Assembly (NCBI GenBank): GCA_030040115.1
Contig: JASHUH010000428.1
Span: 1 to 5,497, forward strand
Origin: Acidobacteriaceae bacterium
Lineage (GTDB): Bacteria > Acidobacteriota > Terriglobia > Terriglobales > Acidobacteriaceae
DNA: 5,497 bases
Direction: 5' to 3'
Below the pieces are notes generated by a model that did not search any database, was not told the origin of the DNA, and saw only the letters and a list, made by a program, of their open reading frames with translations. Below are positions 1-5,497 of this stretch, piece after piece. The position numbers and the translations under genes are program-made. Positions within the stretch are counted from its first letter, which is position 1, and each line of letters begins with the position of its first letter.

Positions 1-31
1 ATCGCCACAGATTCAGTGACGGCCCGCCATA

Positions 32-50
32 ATGTTACAAGCTGTAACAT
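32..50. promoter_or_regulatory. Perfect inverted repeat, operator-like
   Basis: The sequence ATGTTACA-AGC-TGTAACAT is a perfect 8-bp inverted repeat around a 3-base spacer. It is AT-rich in GC-rich surroundings. Its size and symmetry fit a binding site for a dimeric repressor such as a TetR-family protein; this is an inference from shape, as no regulator gene is visible. It lies about 100 bases past the end of the CMD gene, so it more likely serves a gene beyond the left edge than the CMD gene. There is no T-run, which argues against an intrinsic terminator. Confidence 0.4.
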
Positions 51-153
51 AAAGGAAAAGCAGACGAGCGGCCGTTTCCGAAATAGAGGAAAACCGCCAG
101 CCGATCCCCCGGTGCGAGCGCCCGCACTCTGGAGCGTCCGAACCTGGTCCGCC

Positions 154-456
154 TCACGCCAGCGCGTGCGTCCCATGGGTTACGGCCGCTCCCGCGCGCA
201 GGGCGGCCGCAATCAAAACCACCTCGGAAATCTCCTGCTCATTTGCGCCCGCCTCCCGCGCTCGCTTTCCATGAATCTCAATGCAGTATGGGCACTGCGT
301 TGTGAAGGCTACGGCCAGCGCCATCAATTCTTTGTGCTTGGCTGAAATCGCTCCCGGAGCCATCGCGGCTTTGTCGAAGGCCCAAAAGGCCTTCGTCCCT
401 TCGGGCGCGTTTGCCTCCAGGGTTTTGAGCTTGCTGAGATTCTTCATGTCGTACAT
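154..456 (-). CDS. Carboxymuconolactone decarboxylase family protein (AhpD-like)
   Basis: This encodes a complete 100-residue cytosolic protein of the carboxymuconolactone decarboxylase (CMD)/AhpD-like family, small all-helical proteins that usually form oligomers. The AhpD catalytic pattern is visible: Glu43, then Cys55-Pro-Tyr-Cys58 and His62, with the same Glu-12-Cys-3-Cys-4-His spacing as AhpD. The C-terminal half carries the family's AAALRAGAAVTHGTHA-type helix (about residues 83-99). The redox-active CxxC suggests thiol-dependent peroxidase or disulfide reductase activity; the substrate cannot be told from sequence. The start is chosen because GAGGAAA lies 4 to 11 bases upstream; the second Met at residue 4 is further from it. 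There is no signal peptide or membrane segment. Length is normal for single-domain members. A possible decayed gene ends 49 bases upstream on the same strand, so this may be the survivor of an operon. True lactone decarboxylase activity is unlikely given the CxxC. Confidence 0.93.
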   Translation of the reverse strand: MYDMKNLSKLKTLEANAPEGTKAFWAFDKAAMAPGAISAKHKELMALAVAFTTQCPYCIEIHGKRAREAGANEQEISEVVLIAAALRAGAAVTHGTHALA

Positions 457-460
457 AACT

Positions 461-467
461 TTTCCTC
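461..467 (-). promoter_or_regulatory. Ribosome binding site of the CMD gene
   Basis: Read on the minus strand, GAGGAAA precedes the ATG at 456-454, with seven bases between GAGG and the start codon. This supports the first of two nearby Met codons (residues 1 and 4). Confidence 0.7.
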
Positions 468-505
468 GGGCCGGTCGAGGCCCATGCAGCGGAATTCTGC
501 ATATC

Positions 506-550
506 TTAACGCAGAATACCCTTGACGATCTCTTTCATCAGCGGCGTTTC
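506..550 (-). pseudogene. Possible C-terminal relic of an unknown minus-strand gene
   Basis: Read on the minus strand, this short stretch gives ETPLMKEIVKGILR followed by TAA. It looks like a natural amphipathic protein C-terminus. It ends 49 bases before the CMD start on the same strand. Upstream the frame closes at a TGA (plus positions 590-592). A neighbouring frame reads AHAILVESLHFGAQGDHLP before its own stop at 538-540, so one frameshift would join the two into a longer tail. I do not recognise the protein. The case rests on protein-like appearance and position only, and a chance open stretch is quite possible. Confidence 0.22.
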
Positions 551-779
551 CTGGGAAGATGATCGCCCTGCGCTCCAAAATGGAGAGACTCAACCAGGAT
601 CGCATGGGCCACCGAACAATCATCGTCGCGTGCGAGGATTTGGGCTGGTCATACGATATTCCCATCATCGATTTGTGCTTCGCGGTCCGCCGATCTTCTC
701 GACAGGCGCATAGCACTGTTTCTTCGACTTTGGCCGGTGGAAGCGCGAGTTCCGGCCCCCGGCTGACACCGAACATTAA

Positions 780-955
780 AATGAAATCTGCCTTCGCATT
801 CCATGGGTGGACGGCATCGCGTCGGAGCCCTATCAAGGCAAGTCCCCGTCACTGCGGTTGCAGGGCGATCGCGGCGCCGTCCGGTTCCGGAACTTGCTTC
901 CGATTCCGCTCAGCCAAAAAGCAACTGGCAAGATTTGCAGGCAAGGAGGGTGTGA
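780..955 (+). pseudogene. Probable DUF1080 (3-keto-disaccharide hydrolase-type) C-terminal remnant
   Basis: The frame that opens at 780, just after an in-frame TAA at 777-779, reads through SPSLRLQGDRGAVRFRN and ends its recognisable part at LLPIPL, near 902. This matches the usual end of DUF1080 beta-sandwich proteins, in which a 'LQGDHGPVxFRNI' segment forms the last strands. No start codon, signal peptide or upstream domain remains. This frame does not stop before the isomerase gene. A neighbouring frame does stop, at TGA 953-955, inside the isomerase leader, so a frameshift near the A-run at about 916-920 may have moved the original stop. DUF1080 and secreted sugar phosphate isomerase genes commonly sit together, which supports the reading. 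The upstream part (about 560-779) is not recognisable in any frame. Confidence 0.42.
943..950 (+). promoter_or_regulatory. Strong Shine-Dalgarno that sets the isomerase start
   Basis: AAGGAGGG lies seven bases before the ATG at 958. It decides the start: the same frame is open back to an ATG at 559, but the intervening 133 codons have no family resemblance and would push the twin-arginine signal into the interior of the protein. Confidence 0.85.
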
Positions 956-957
956 CA

Positions 958-1863
958 ATGAGGTCCTGTGGTTTTCAGCGCGGCATTTCGGGCATAAACC
1001 GCCGCGACTTTTTGATCGGCTCGGTTGCGACTGCGGCTGCATCCGCCATGAGCCGCCCGGCGCCGGCGCAAGACGCCGCAACTCGCGCCAAACTCGATCG
1101 CATCAGCCTGTTGACCAATGACTTCGAGGGCCTCCTGCCGGAAATTTGGGACCGGAGCAAACCGGCGCCGCCGGGAACGCTGAACATGATGGATCTCCCC
1201 CACCAGGTGGCGCACCGTCTCCGCCTCCACCATCTCGAGGTGTGCAACATCAACCTGCTCTCCATGCAGCTCTCCTATATCGGGGAATTCAAGGAGCGGA
1301 TGCGCAAGGCCAAATCCAAGGTGGTGGACCTGATCGTGGAGCTCGACCCGCCCGAAACACGCTACCGGGGCCATATCAGCGTCTGTTCGCCCGATCCTGA
1401 GATTCGCGCCCATGCCATCGAGGAGACAAAGAAGTGGATCGATATTGCGGCCGTGCTCGGGTCTCCCAGCATCATGCCCGATCAAGGGGTCCGCTACTTG
1501 CCGGCAGACCTGACGCCTGCCATCGCGGGGCTCAAAACCCTGGTCGATTACGGCCAGGCGAAGGGCGTCGCCGTCATTCTGGAACCTCGTGGAGAGCGGC
1601 TGGACCAGTTAGTGGAGCTGATCAAAGGCAGTGGGGCATATTCCAATCCTCAGATCGGAACCGAAGCGGGGCTGCGGCTTTTGTATCCTCTGGCGCGCAC
1701 CGTCCAGCACATCAACGACAGCCGGAGGTCCAACCTCCCCTTGGCAATCAAGCTTTCGAAGGAATTGGGCTTCAAAGGCTGGTTCTCCATCGAGACCGAC
1801 GGTGGCCCGGATGCATGGGCGCAGGTGCAGAGGGTGATCGACGCCTTGCTTCAATACCTGTAA
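958..1863 (+). CDS. Tat-exported sugar phosphate isomerase/epimerase-like TIM-barrel protein
   Basis: The 301-residue product belongs to the xylose isomerase-like TIM-barrel family (AP_endonuc_2 type), annotated as sugar phosphate isomerase/epimerase. Residues 1-38 form a twin-arginine signal: NRRDFLIG at 14-21, an Ala-rich stretch, then a likely cleavage near APAQ (35-38). The mature enzyme should therefore be folded before export to the periplasm. Barrel landmarks are LEVCN (93-97), the helix ETKKWIDIAAVLGSPSI (156-172), VILEP with Glu209, VQHINDS with His251 and Asp254 (249-255), and WFSIETDG with Glu279 (275-282). Glu209, His251 and Glu279 fit three metal-ligand positions of the family. 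The segment between them that normally carries an Asp ('PDFGN'-like) is not evident: NPQIGTEAG (230-238) runs almost directly into the next helix. The protein may therefore be a divergent or inactive barrel. The DUF1080 remnant just upstream suggests a former secreted carbohydrate-processing operon. The exact substrate is unknown. Confidence 0.85.
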   Translation: MRSCGFQRGISGINRRDFLIGSVATAAASAMSRPAPAQDAATRAKLDRISLLTNDFEGLLPEIWDRSKPAPPGTLNMMDLPHQVAHRLRLHHLEVCNINLLSMQLSYIGEFKERMRKAKSKVVDLIVELDPPETRYRGHISVCSPDPEIRAHAIEETKKWIDIAAVLGSPSIMPDQGVRYLPADLTPAIAGLKTLVDYGQAKGVAVILEPRGERLDQLVELIKGSGAYSNPQIGTEAGLRLLYPLARTVQHINDSRRSNLPLAIKLSKELGFKGWFSIETDGGPDAWAQVQRVIDALLQYL

Positions 1864-1878
1864 CCCCGACCGGCTGCC

Positions 1879-1970
1879 GGATACATTCGATTCTGCCACT
1901 CGATAGAGTCCAATCCGGCCCCGGTTTACGCTGCAATGCCGCCACCCTTTACGCTCAGATTCCGCCACCC
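1879..1970. repeat. Tandem 23-bp repeats, resembling an IS21-family end
   Basis: Two adjacent 23-base units, 1925-1947 and 1948-1970, share 19 of 23 positions. Both begin TTTACGCT and end CCGCCACCC. Two further 23-base blocks to the left are in phase but weaker: 1902-1924 matches the 1925 unit at about 11 of 23 positions, and 1879-1901 matches the 1948 unit at about 13 of 23, mainly through GATTCTGCCACTC. On the minus strand the units read GGGTGGCGG...GCGTAAA, the kind of short repeated motif found at the ends of IS21-family insertion sequences, where the transposase binds. No istA or istB coding sequence is visible nearby, so this would be a scar or an isolated end. The IS21 link comes from memory of such motifs. 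Confidence 0.5.
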
Positions 1971-2104
1971 GGAGCCTCGCAATGAATGAGCAGCATCATC
2001 CCGCCGGAGGCCGGACCGAATGTTTGCCAAAGCGTTACTGACGGGTCGCCGGTCACTCGACCAGGCCCCGGAATTTCACTTACAAACGCGGCACGGAGGC
2101 GTAG

Positions 2105-2287
2105 AATTGCCTCATTGAGCGGACCATCGCGGAAATCTGGACTTCTGTGCAATCGGTCGAGAGGCTTCCTGACACGTCCATCAAAGTGGAGGATGTTGTT
2201 TTGGGGGATCTGTTAGGGACGTTCGTGCGCGCCGGTGATTGGCCCGAAGCGGCCGCCGCTTGCCGGAGGCGGCGATCTTGCGGATAA
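2105..2287 (+). pseudogene. Possible relic of a phosphopantetheine carrier domain
   Basis: A 60-codon stretch, open between TAG (2102-2104) and TAA (2285-2287), has no ATG start. Its first third reads IERTIAEIWTSVQSVERL. This resembles the helix that opens carrier-protein domains of non-ribosomal peptide and polyketide synthases ('IAxIWxxVLxVExV'). The continuation VEDVVLGDLLGT is only loosely like the expected 'DNFFDLGGDSL' region, and the serine that carries phosphopantetheine is absent. If real, it is a broken fragment; it may equally be chance. Confidence 0.2.
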
Positions 2288-2476
2288 ATGATAGTTCCGT
2301 CTGAGAAGCCGGTATCCCCGGAGACCGTCTGATTCGTAAGGCACATTGGGAAGGAGTGCGCGCCGTTTAATTCGCGTGGCTGAAATTCGCCTAACTCAAC
2401 GCTGGGTTACCGTCGATTTGTCCAGGCTGTCGTGTTAGCATCACTCAAATGCCTGCGGCATACCGCTTCTGCACCC

Positions 2477-2483
2477 AGAGGAG
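2477..2483 (+). promoter_or_regulatory. Ribosome binding site that sets the start at 2492
   Basis: AGAGGAG lies eight bases before the ATG at 2492. The frame is open 20 codons further back, to an alternative start at 2432, but no comparable site was seen there. Confidence 0.7.
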
Positions 2484-2491
2484 ATGCATCC

Positions 2492-3607
2492 ATGATCGAA
2501 TTCGCGAAGGCAAAAAATGAATTGGTGAGGGACTCCCACGGCCGCACATTCAACTGGACGCTTCTCAGGCGCAAGACCATCTATCTCACCGGCCACGGCC
2601 AGCACAGGTTCCGAGACGGCTATTGCACCATTCCAAATGGAACAACCGTCCACTTTTATCAAACCTACGGCCGCATGCTGGTTGGCCAAAGGCTGCCCGC
2701 ATTCATACGCGGCCAAGAGAACTGGGAGCCGGAGCGTTCCTTTCAGGCAGGCCAGTCCTGTCCGAATATGACTCTGCTCCAGGATGACGACCATTGCGTT
2801 CAATACACGGAAAGAGCGATCGGGGACCGGTTGGCCAGAGAGTCGGATGCTTACAGCCACTTCAATTTCAATTGCAACCAGTTCTCCGGGCTCAGTGGCT
2901 ATATGCCCATCCAAAGGAAACTGCTGCCGGGTCAGGAGGCGCCTGGTCCGCACTCATTCACGGGTCGGCCCATGCTCAAGTTGCAACAAATCCTGGAGTT
3001 GCTGAGGGGCAACACCCTCCACTGGTGCTGCTGCCAGGAGATCGCGGGCCAGCTATCCGTGGCGAAGAAGATGGCGGAGGCGCAGGACCAACGCTCCGCT
3101 TTGCCCATGAGTTCTGCAGAATTTATGCTGCTTGGCCCCATCGAAAACTTCAGCAAGACGGTTCAGGAGGGTCTGCACGCAGCCAGTGCCGTGAGCGGCA
3201 TGATCCGGGGCGGTTACAATCCTCGAGGAAGCTGGGTGCCCGGGGAAAGACACGCGGAGGGAACTTATATTCCGACCATCAAAGGGTCTACCATGCCCTA
3301 CGAAACTCTGCTGATAGCAAGAAACAAGGGACCTGCGTTTGGCGGGACGGCCGCAGCCTACATAGCGAACCTCAAGACTCCCGCAGGCACGATACCGAAC
3401 TCTCTGGGGAGGGCCCGAACGGGAATCCAGGCGCAGAGCGACCGCGAGAAAGCGGAGAACGCGTGCAAGACAATCGAATTGGGCATTTTGGCGATACAGA
3501 ACGAACCGCAGGGTGACCCATTTAAGACCCCGAGCGCACTCGCGTACCTGGAATGCAACCTGGTCCGGGCCAAGAACCTTTCGCGGGCTCTCCAAGCGCT
3601 CCGCTAA
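2492..3607 (+). CDS. Uncharacterised protein with an Stv-type putative adhesin-like N-terminal region
   Basis: This encodes a 371-residue protein starting MIEFAKAKNE. Residues about 28-96 follow a pattern I associate with the 'putative adhesin Stv' domain: YLTGHGQHRFRDGYCTIPNG (31-50), then TTVHFY (51-56) and SCPNMTL (89-95), that is HG, DGY, P-x-G-T and FY followed by a PNM motif. The match is from memory and tentative. The middle part has N-F-N-C-N (125-129) and a Cys triplet at 179-181. Nine Cys in all are scattered at 45, 90, 102, 128, 179, 180, 181, 325 and 355. Residues from about 190 on match nothing I know; they contain Gly-rich MIRGGYNPRGSW (237-248) and an alpha-helical, polar C-terminus. 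There is no signal peptide, membrane segment or sorting motif, so a surface role would need another export route. The gene stands alone, with no same-strand partner within 600 bases, and its downstream neighbour is convergent. Coding is supported by its length, a good ribosome binding site and protein-like composition. Function is unknown. Confidence 0.8.
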   Translation: MIEFAKAKNELVRDSHGRTFNWTLLRRKTIYLTGHGQHRFRDGYCTIPNGTTVHFYQTYGRMLVGQRLPAFIRGQENWEPERSFQAGQSCPNMTLLQDDDHCVQYTERAIGDRLARESDAYSHFNFNCNQFSGLSGYMPIQRKLLPGQEAPGPHSFTGRPMLKLQQILELLRGNTLHWCCCQEIAGQLSVAKKMAEAQDQRSALPMSSAEFMLLGPIENFSKTVQEGLHAASAVSGMIRGGYNPRGSWVPGERHAEGTYIPTIKGSTMPYETLLIARNKGPAFGGTAAAYIANLKTPAGTIPNSLGRARTGIQAQSDREKAENACKTIELGILAIQNEPQGDPFKTPSALAYLECNLVRAKNLSRALQALR

Positions 3608-4073
3608 ATATCTGCCGAGTCTGCCGGAGCATTATTTGAGGAGTCTGGCTGCCGGCGGGAGGCGATGATGCGGGTGTTTCCGCATCAAGCCCGAAGGCCC
3701 AAAGCCGAAGAGTCGTTTCGCTGCCGCCAAGCTGGACACGGAAAACGAGTGAGCTGTCGAGATATTGTCATCCCACTCACGACGCGGGTCTGGAGTTTCG
3801 GTCGTATCGTCGGCAATGGAGAGAATGCCCGAAAGGGACTTCACTCGGGCCGGAGCCTCCTCGGGGTTCTGACCCAGGCTGGGTGCGGAGGATGTTAACC
3901 GCTTCGATGAGGAAGAGTCGCCGGTCACTCAGGTTATTGCCTTCCTCAGGGCGTCGGAATGCGCGCAGCACCGTCAATTAACGTCATCTCTGTTTTTCGC
4001 AGAACTGATCGGGTCGGTCCCCAATTCGCAACCAATCAGACACATTGCCATCTCAACGCACAGTCATACGACG
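3608..4073. other. Convergent intergenic interval without a confident gene
   Basis: This separates the Stv-like gene from the oppositely oriented permease gene, so transcription should end here from both sides. A hairpin is present at 3666-3687, but no stem followed by a T-run was found. Two overlapping minus-strand frames are open (3632-3928 and 3777-3977). One contains NNLSDRRLFLIEAVNILR, which looks protein-like, and the other a Ser/Ala/Arg-rich stretch. Neither has a visible ribosome binding site or a recognised domain. They may be a decayed gene or a dispersed repeat. Confidence 0.5.
3666..3687. other. Hairpin downstream of the Stv-like gene
   Basis: TGATGCGG and CCGCATCA form a perfect 8-bp stem with a 6-base loop (GTGTTT), starting about 58 bases past the stop codon at 3607. 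The position suits a transcription end or an mRNA-stabilising structure. There is no U-tract, so it does not qualify as a standard intrinsic terminator. Confidence 0.35.
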
Positions 4074-5497
4074 CTATTCCTGGCGGAGCGCGACGACAGG
4101 GTCAACCCACCCGGATCGGCGAGCCGGGAGATAGCAGGCCGACAATCCCACCATGACAAGAATGCCCATGGCCCCTGCGGCGATTCGCAGGTCTGACTGG
4201 CTGTGCCGAATGCTTTGCGCCACCGGGTCCATGCTTGCCGCCATCACACGCATAACCAGCACTGCCAGGGTGATGCCAATGCATGACCCTATGACAATCA
4301 GCGTCGCACCTTCAGCCATGATCATTCGCAGAATATCGCTAGAGCGAGCCCCTAATGCTAGCCGGATGCCGATTTCGTGGACGCGACTTGAAACCGAATA
4401 GGCCGTAACGCCAGCCAGTCCCACGTTTGCCAGAACTAACCCGAAGGCTCCCATGAGTGCGTAGCTCCATAATCCGATCTTCACAACAAACATGACCTGC
4501 TCGATCCAGTCGTCCATTGTCTCTGCGTTGAAGGTTGTGAGGTTTGCATCGATCGCAGCGATTTGGGCGCGAACAATTGAGGCGGCATCGAGACCAGGAG
4601 TGGTGCGAGTTGCCAGGGTGATGCCTTGAAATGGCGGTCTGTCGTAGTCATTCTCTGTCATCGGCAGGTAGACTGCGGGGCCGGGTTGTGCGACGGGAGT
4701 TTCGAGTACGTCGGCCGCGACGCCGACTACAACGTAAGATTGGTCTGGCGCTGAGGCGCTGTAGTCAAAGGCCGACCCTCCCATCAAGCCAAACGTTACA
4801 TCGTTCCTGTTGACGAGAGAAAGCCTCCGTCCGACGGGATCATCGTTCCTCCATATGGTTTGCGCAAGGGCCTCGCTCACCACGATGGAACGCGCACTTC
4901 CCTTCTCGTCATCCTTCACGAAACCGCGCCCGCGAAGAATGCGGATTCCCATGATCTGAAAATAGTCGCTTCCCACGATGTACTTTGTCGCTTGATCGAC
5001 ACGTTTAGAACCACCTATATCCGTGGTGAAAGTCATTTTCCCGCTGGGTTGCATGGGGATCGCCTCTGTCCAGGTAGCAGCGACGACACCCGGCAACGCC
5101 TTCACATGATCCAGAAGCTTCGAATAAAACTCTTCAGCTTGCGAAGTACTGTAACCATCACGAATTGGGTCAACTGAGATGAGCTGGGTGTTCCCGGCAT
5201 CGAATCCGGTTGCGCCCGACATCATGTACTTCATTCCGAAGACGATGTAGCTGGTGACCAGGAGCAGAGTGAGCGATCCTGCCATCTGTGAAACAACCAG
5301 CAGGTTTCGGACGCTGAGAGTCCGCCGCTTTCGCAACTGGAGATTGGCGCCTTCCTTCAAGGCGGGCACAAGTTCCGGGTTTGTCGCCTGGATCGCGGGC
5401 AGCAAGCCGATCGCGAGGCCGGTAAGGGCGGTGAGGCCAATGGTGAAAACGAGCACGCGCCAATCCACTTCCACATTGAACCGGACTGGCATGGCAT
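4074..5497 (-). CDS. ADOP-type ABC transporter permease (MacB-like periplasmic core plus FtsX), partial
   Basis: This is the C-terminal part, about 473 residues, of a large inner-membrane permease; the coding sequence continues past the right edge. Numbering from the first in-window Met (5492), membrane segments appear at about 12-36 and 64-88. A large periplasmic MacB-type core follows (about 95-330), including VVVGVAADV and AVYLPM. Further membrane segments lie at about 340-367, 394-416 and 437-456. The FtsX signature is clear: SSRVHEIGIRLALGA (368-382). The C-terminus LPARRSGWVDPVVALRQE is typical of the family. The first segment (VDWRVLVFTIGLTALTGLAI...PAIQATNPELVPALKEG) is the central part of the duplicated permease that defines ADOP proteins, which are usually about 800-900 residues long and very abundant in Acidobacteria. 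The Met at 5492 is internal, not the true start. Such proteins are thought to act in MacB-like, ATP-driven transport across the envelope with a separate ATPase; no ATPase gene is in view, and the substrate is unknown. Confidence 0.92.
   Translation of the reverse strand, partial: AMPVRFNVEVDWRVLVFTIGLTALTGLAIGLLPAIQATNPELVPALKEGANLQLRKRRTLSVRNLLVVSQMAGSLTLLLVTSYIVFGMKYMMSGATGFDAGNTQLISVDPIRDGYSTSQAEEFYSKLLDHVKALPGVVAATWTEAIPMQPSGKMTFTTDIGGSKRVDQATKYIVGSDYFQIMGIRILRGRGFVKDDEKGSARSIVVSEALAQTIWRNDDPVGRRLSLVNRNDVTFGLMGGSAFDYSASAPDQSYVVVGVAADVLETPVAQPGPAVYLPMTENDYDRPPFQGITLATRTTPGLDAASIVRAQIAAIDANLTTFNAETMDDWIEQVMFVVKIGLWSYALMGAFGLVLANVGLAGVTAYSVSSRVHEIGIRLALGARSSDILRMIMAEGATLIVIGSCIGITLAVLVMRVMAASMDPVAQSIRHSQSDLRIAAGAMGILVMVGLSACYLPARRSGWVDPVVALRQE

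Larger units (their letters stand above)
1864..2491. other. Long interval without an intact gene
   Basis: No complete gene is supported in either strand. The interval holds the 23-bp repeat array (1879-1970), a short carrier-protein-like open stretch (2105-2287), and a 15-base palindrome AAGCGGC-C-GCCGCTT (2247-2261) without a following T-run. The last 60 bases before 2492 are in frame with the next gene but look like leader. I could not identify a promoter with acceptable -35/-10 spacing. Confidence 0.6.

Noticed and set aside
16..345. A plus-strand open frame of 109 codons across the CMD gene
   Set aside because: It lies mostly antisense to a gene with a clear catalytic motif, has no ribosome binding site, and its Arg-rich composition is typical of a shadow frame.
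559..957. An N-terminal extension of the isomerase frame back to an ATG at 559
   Set aside because: The extra 133 residues look non-coding, would bury the twin-arginine signal, and the strong Shine-Dalgarno at 943-950 points to the ATG at 958.
910..1485. A minus-strand open frame of 191 codons across the isomerase
   Set aside because: It is antisense to a well-supported gene and shows no domain, as is common in GC-rich DNA.
2247..2273. GC-rich palindromes as an intrinsic terminator
   Set aside because: The inverted repeats AAGCGGC-C-GCCGCTT and GCCGCC/GGCGGC have no T-run after them and lie about 400 bases past the isomerase stop.
2418..2441. TTGTCC and TTAGCA as a promoter for the Stv-like gene
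   Set aside because: The spacing between the two hexamers is about 11 bases, too short for a normal sigma-70 type promoter.
3053..3595. A minus-strand open frame of 180 codons across the Stv-like gene
   Set aside because: It is antisense to the better-supported plus-strand gene, with no recognisable motif.
3872..3884. The 13-base palindrome ACCCAG-G-CTGGGT as an operator or terminator
   Set aside because: The loop is too short for a hairpin terminator, there is no T-run, and short GC palindromes like this are expected by chance.

Overview
The window reads like accessory DNA from a moderately GC-rich soil bacterium, most likely an acidobacterium (Bryobacter/Solibacter-like). This is inferred from gene content: a large MacB/FtsX-type permease of the ADOP class, a Tat-exported sugar phosphate isomerase/epimerase, and a probable remnant of a DUF1080 (3-keto-disaccharide hydrolase-type) gene just upstream of that isomerase. 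No rRNA or other taxonomic marker is present, so the assignment is tentative.

Layout from left to right. Bases 1-153 hold a perfect operator-like inverted repeat (32-50). A complete minus-strand gene for a small AhpD-like carboxymuconolactone decarboxylase family protein follows (154-456). The 500 bases between it and the next gene hold no intact gene but probably two relics: a minus-strand C-terminal tail (506-550) and a plus-strand DUF1080 C-terminal tail (about 780-955). The isomerase gene (958-1863, +) has a strong Shine-Dalgarno and a twin-arginine signal. Next is about 630 bases without an intact gene, containing an array of 23-bp direct repeats that resembles an IS21-family end (1879-1970) and a short open stretch resembling a carrier-protein domain (2105-2287). 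A 371-residue protein of unknown function is encoded at 2492-3607 (+); its N-terminal third resembles the Stv-type putative adhesin domain. A convergent interval without a confident gene (3608-4073) leads to the C-terminal 473 or so residues of an ADOP-type ABC permease on the minus strand, which runs off the right edge.

The intact genes do not form one pathway. The DUF1080 relic and the isomerase were plausibly one secreted sugar-processing operon, since such genes often neighbour each other. The CMD gene may have been the second gene of a minus-strand operon whose first gene has decayed. The overall picture is a patchwork of single genes separated by decayed coding sequence and a possible mobile-element scar. 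I saw no CRISPR array, tRNA, rRNA or convincing intrinsic terminator. The less explained items are the Stv-like protein, the isomerase that appears to lack one metal-ligand segment, and the 23-bp repeat array.
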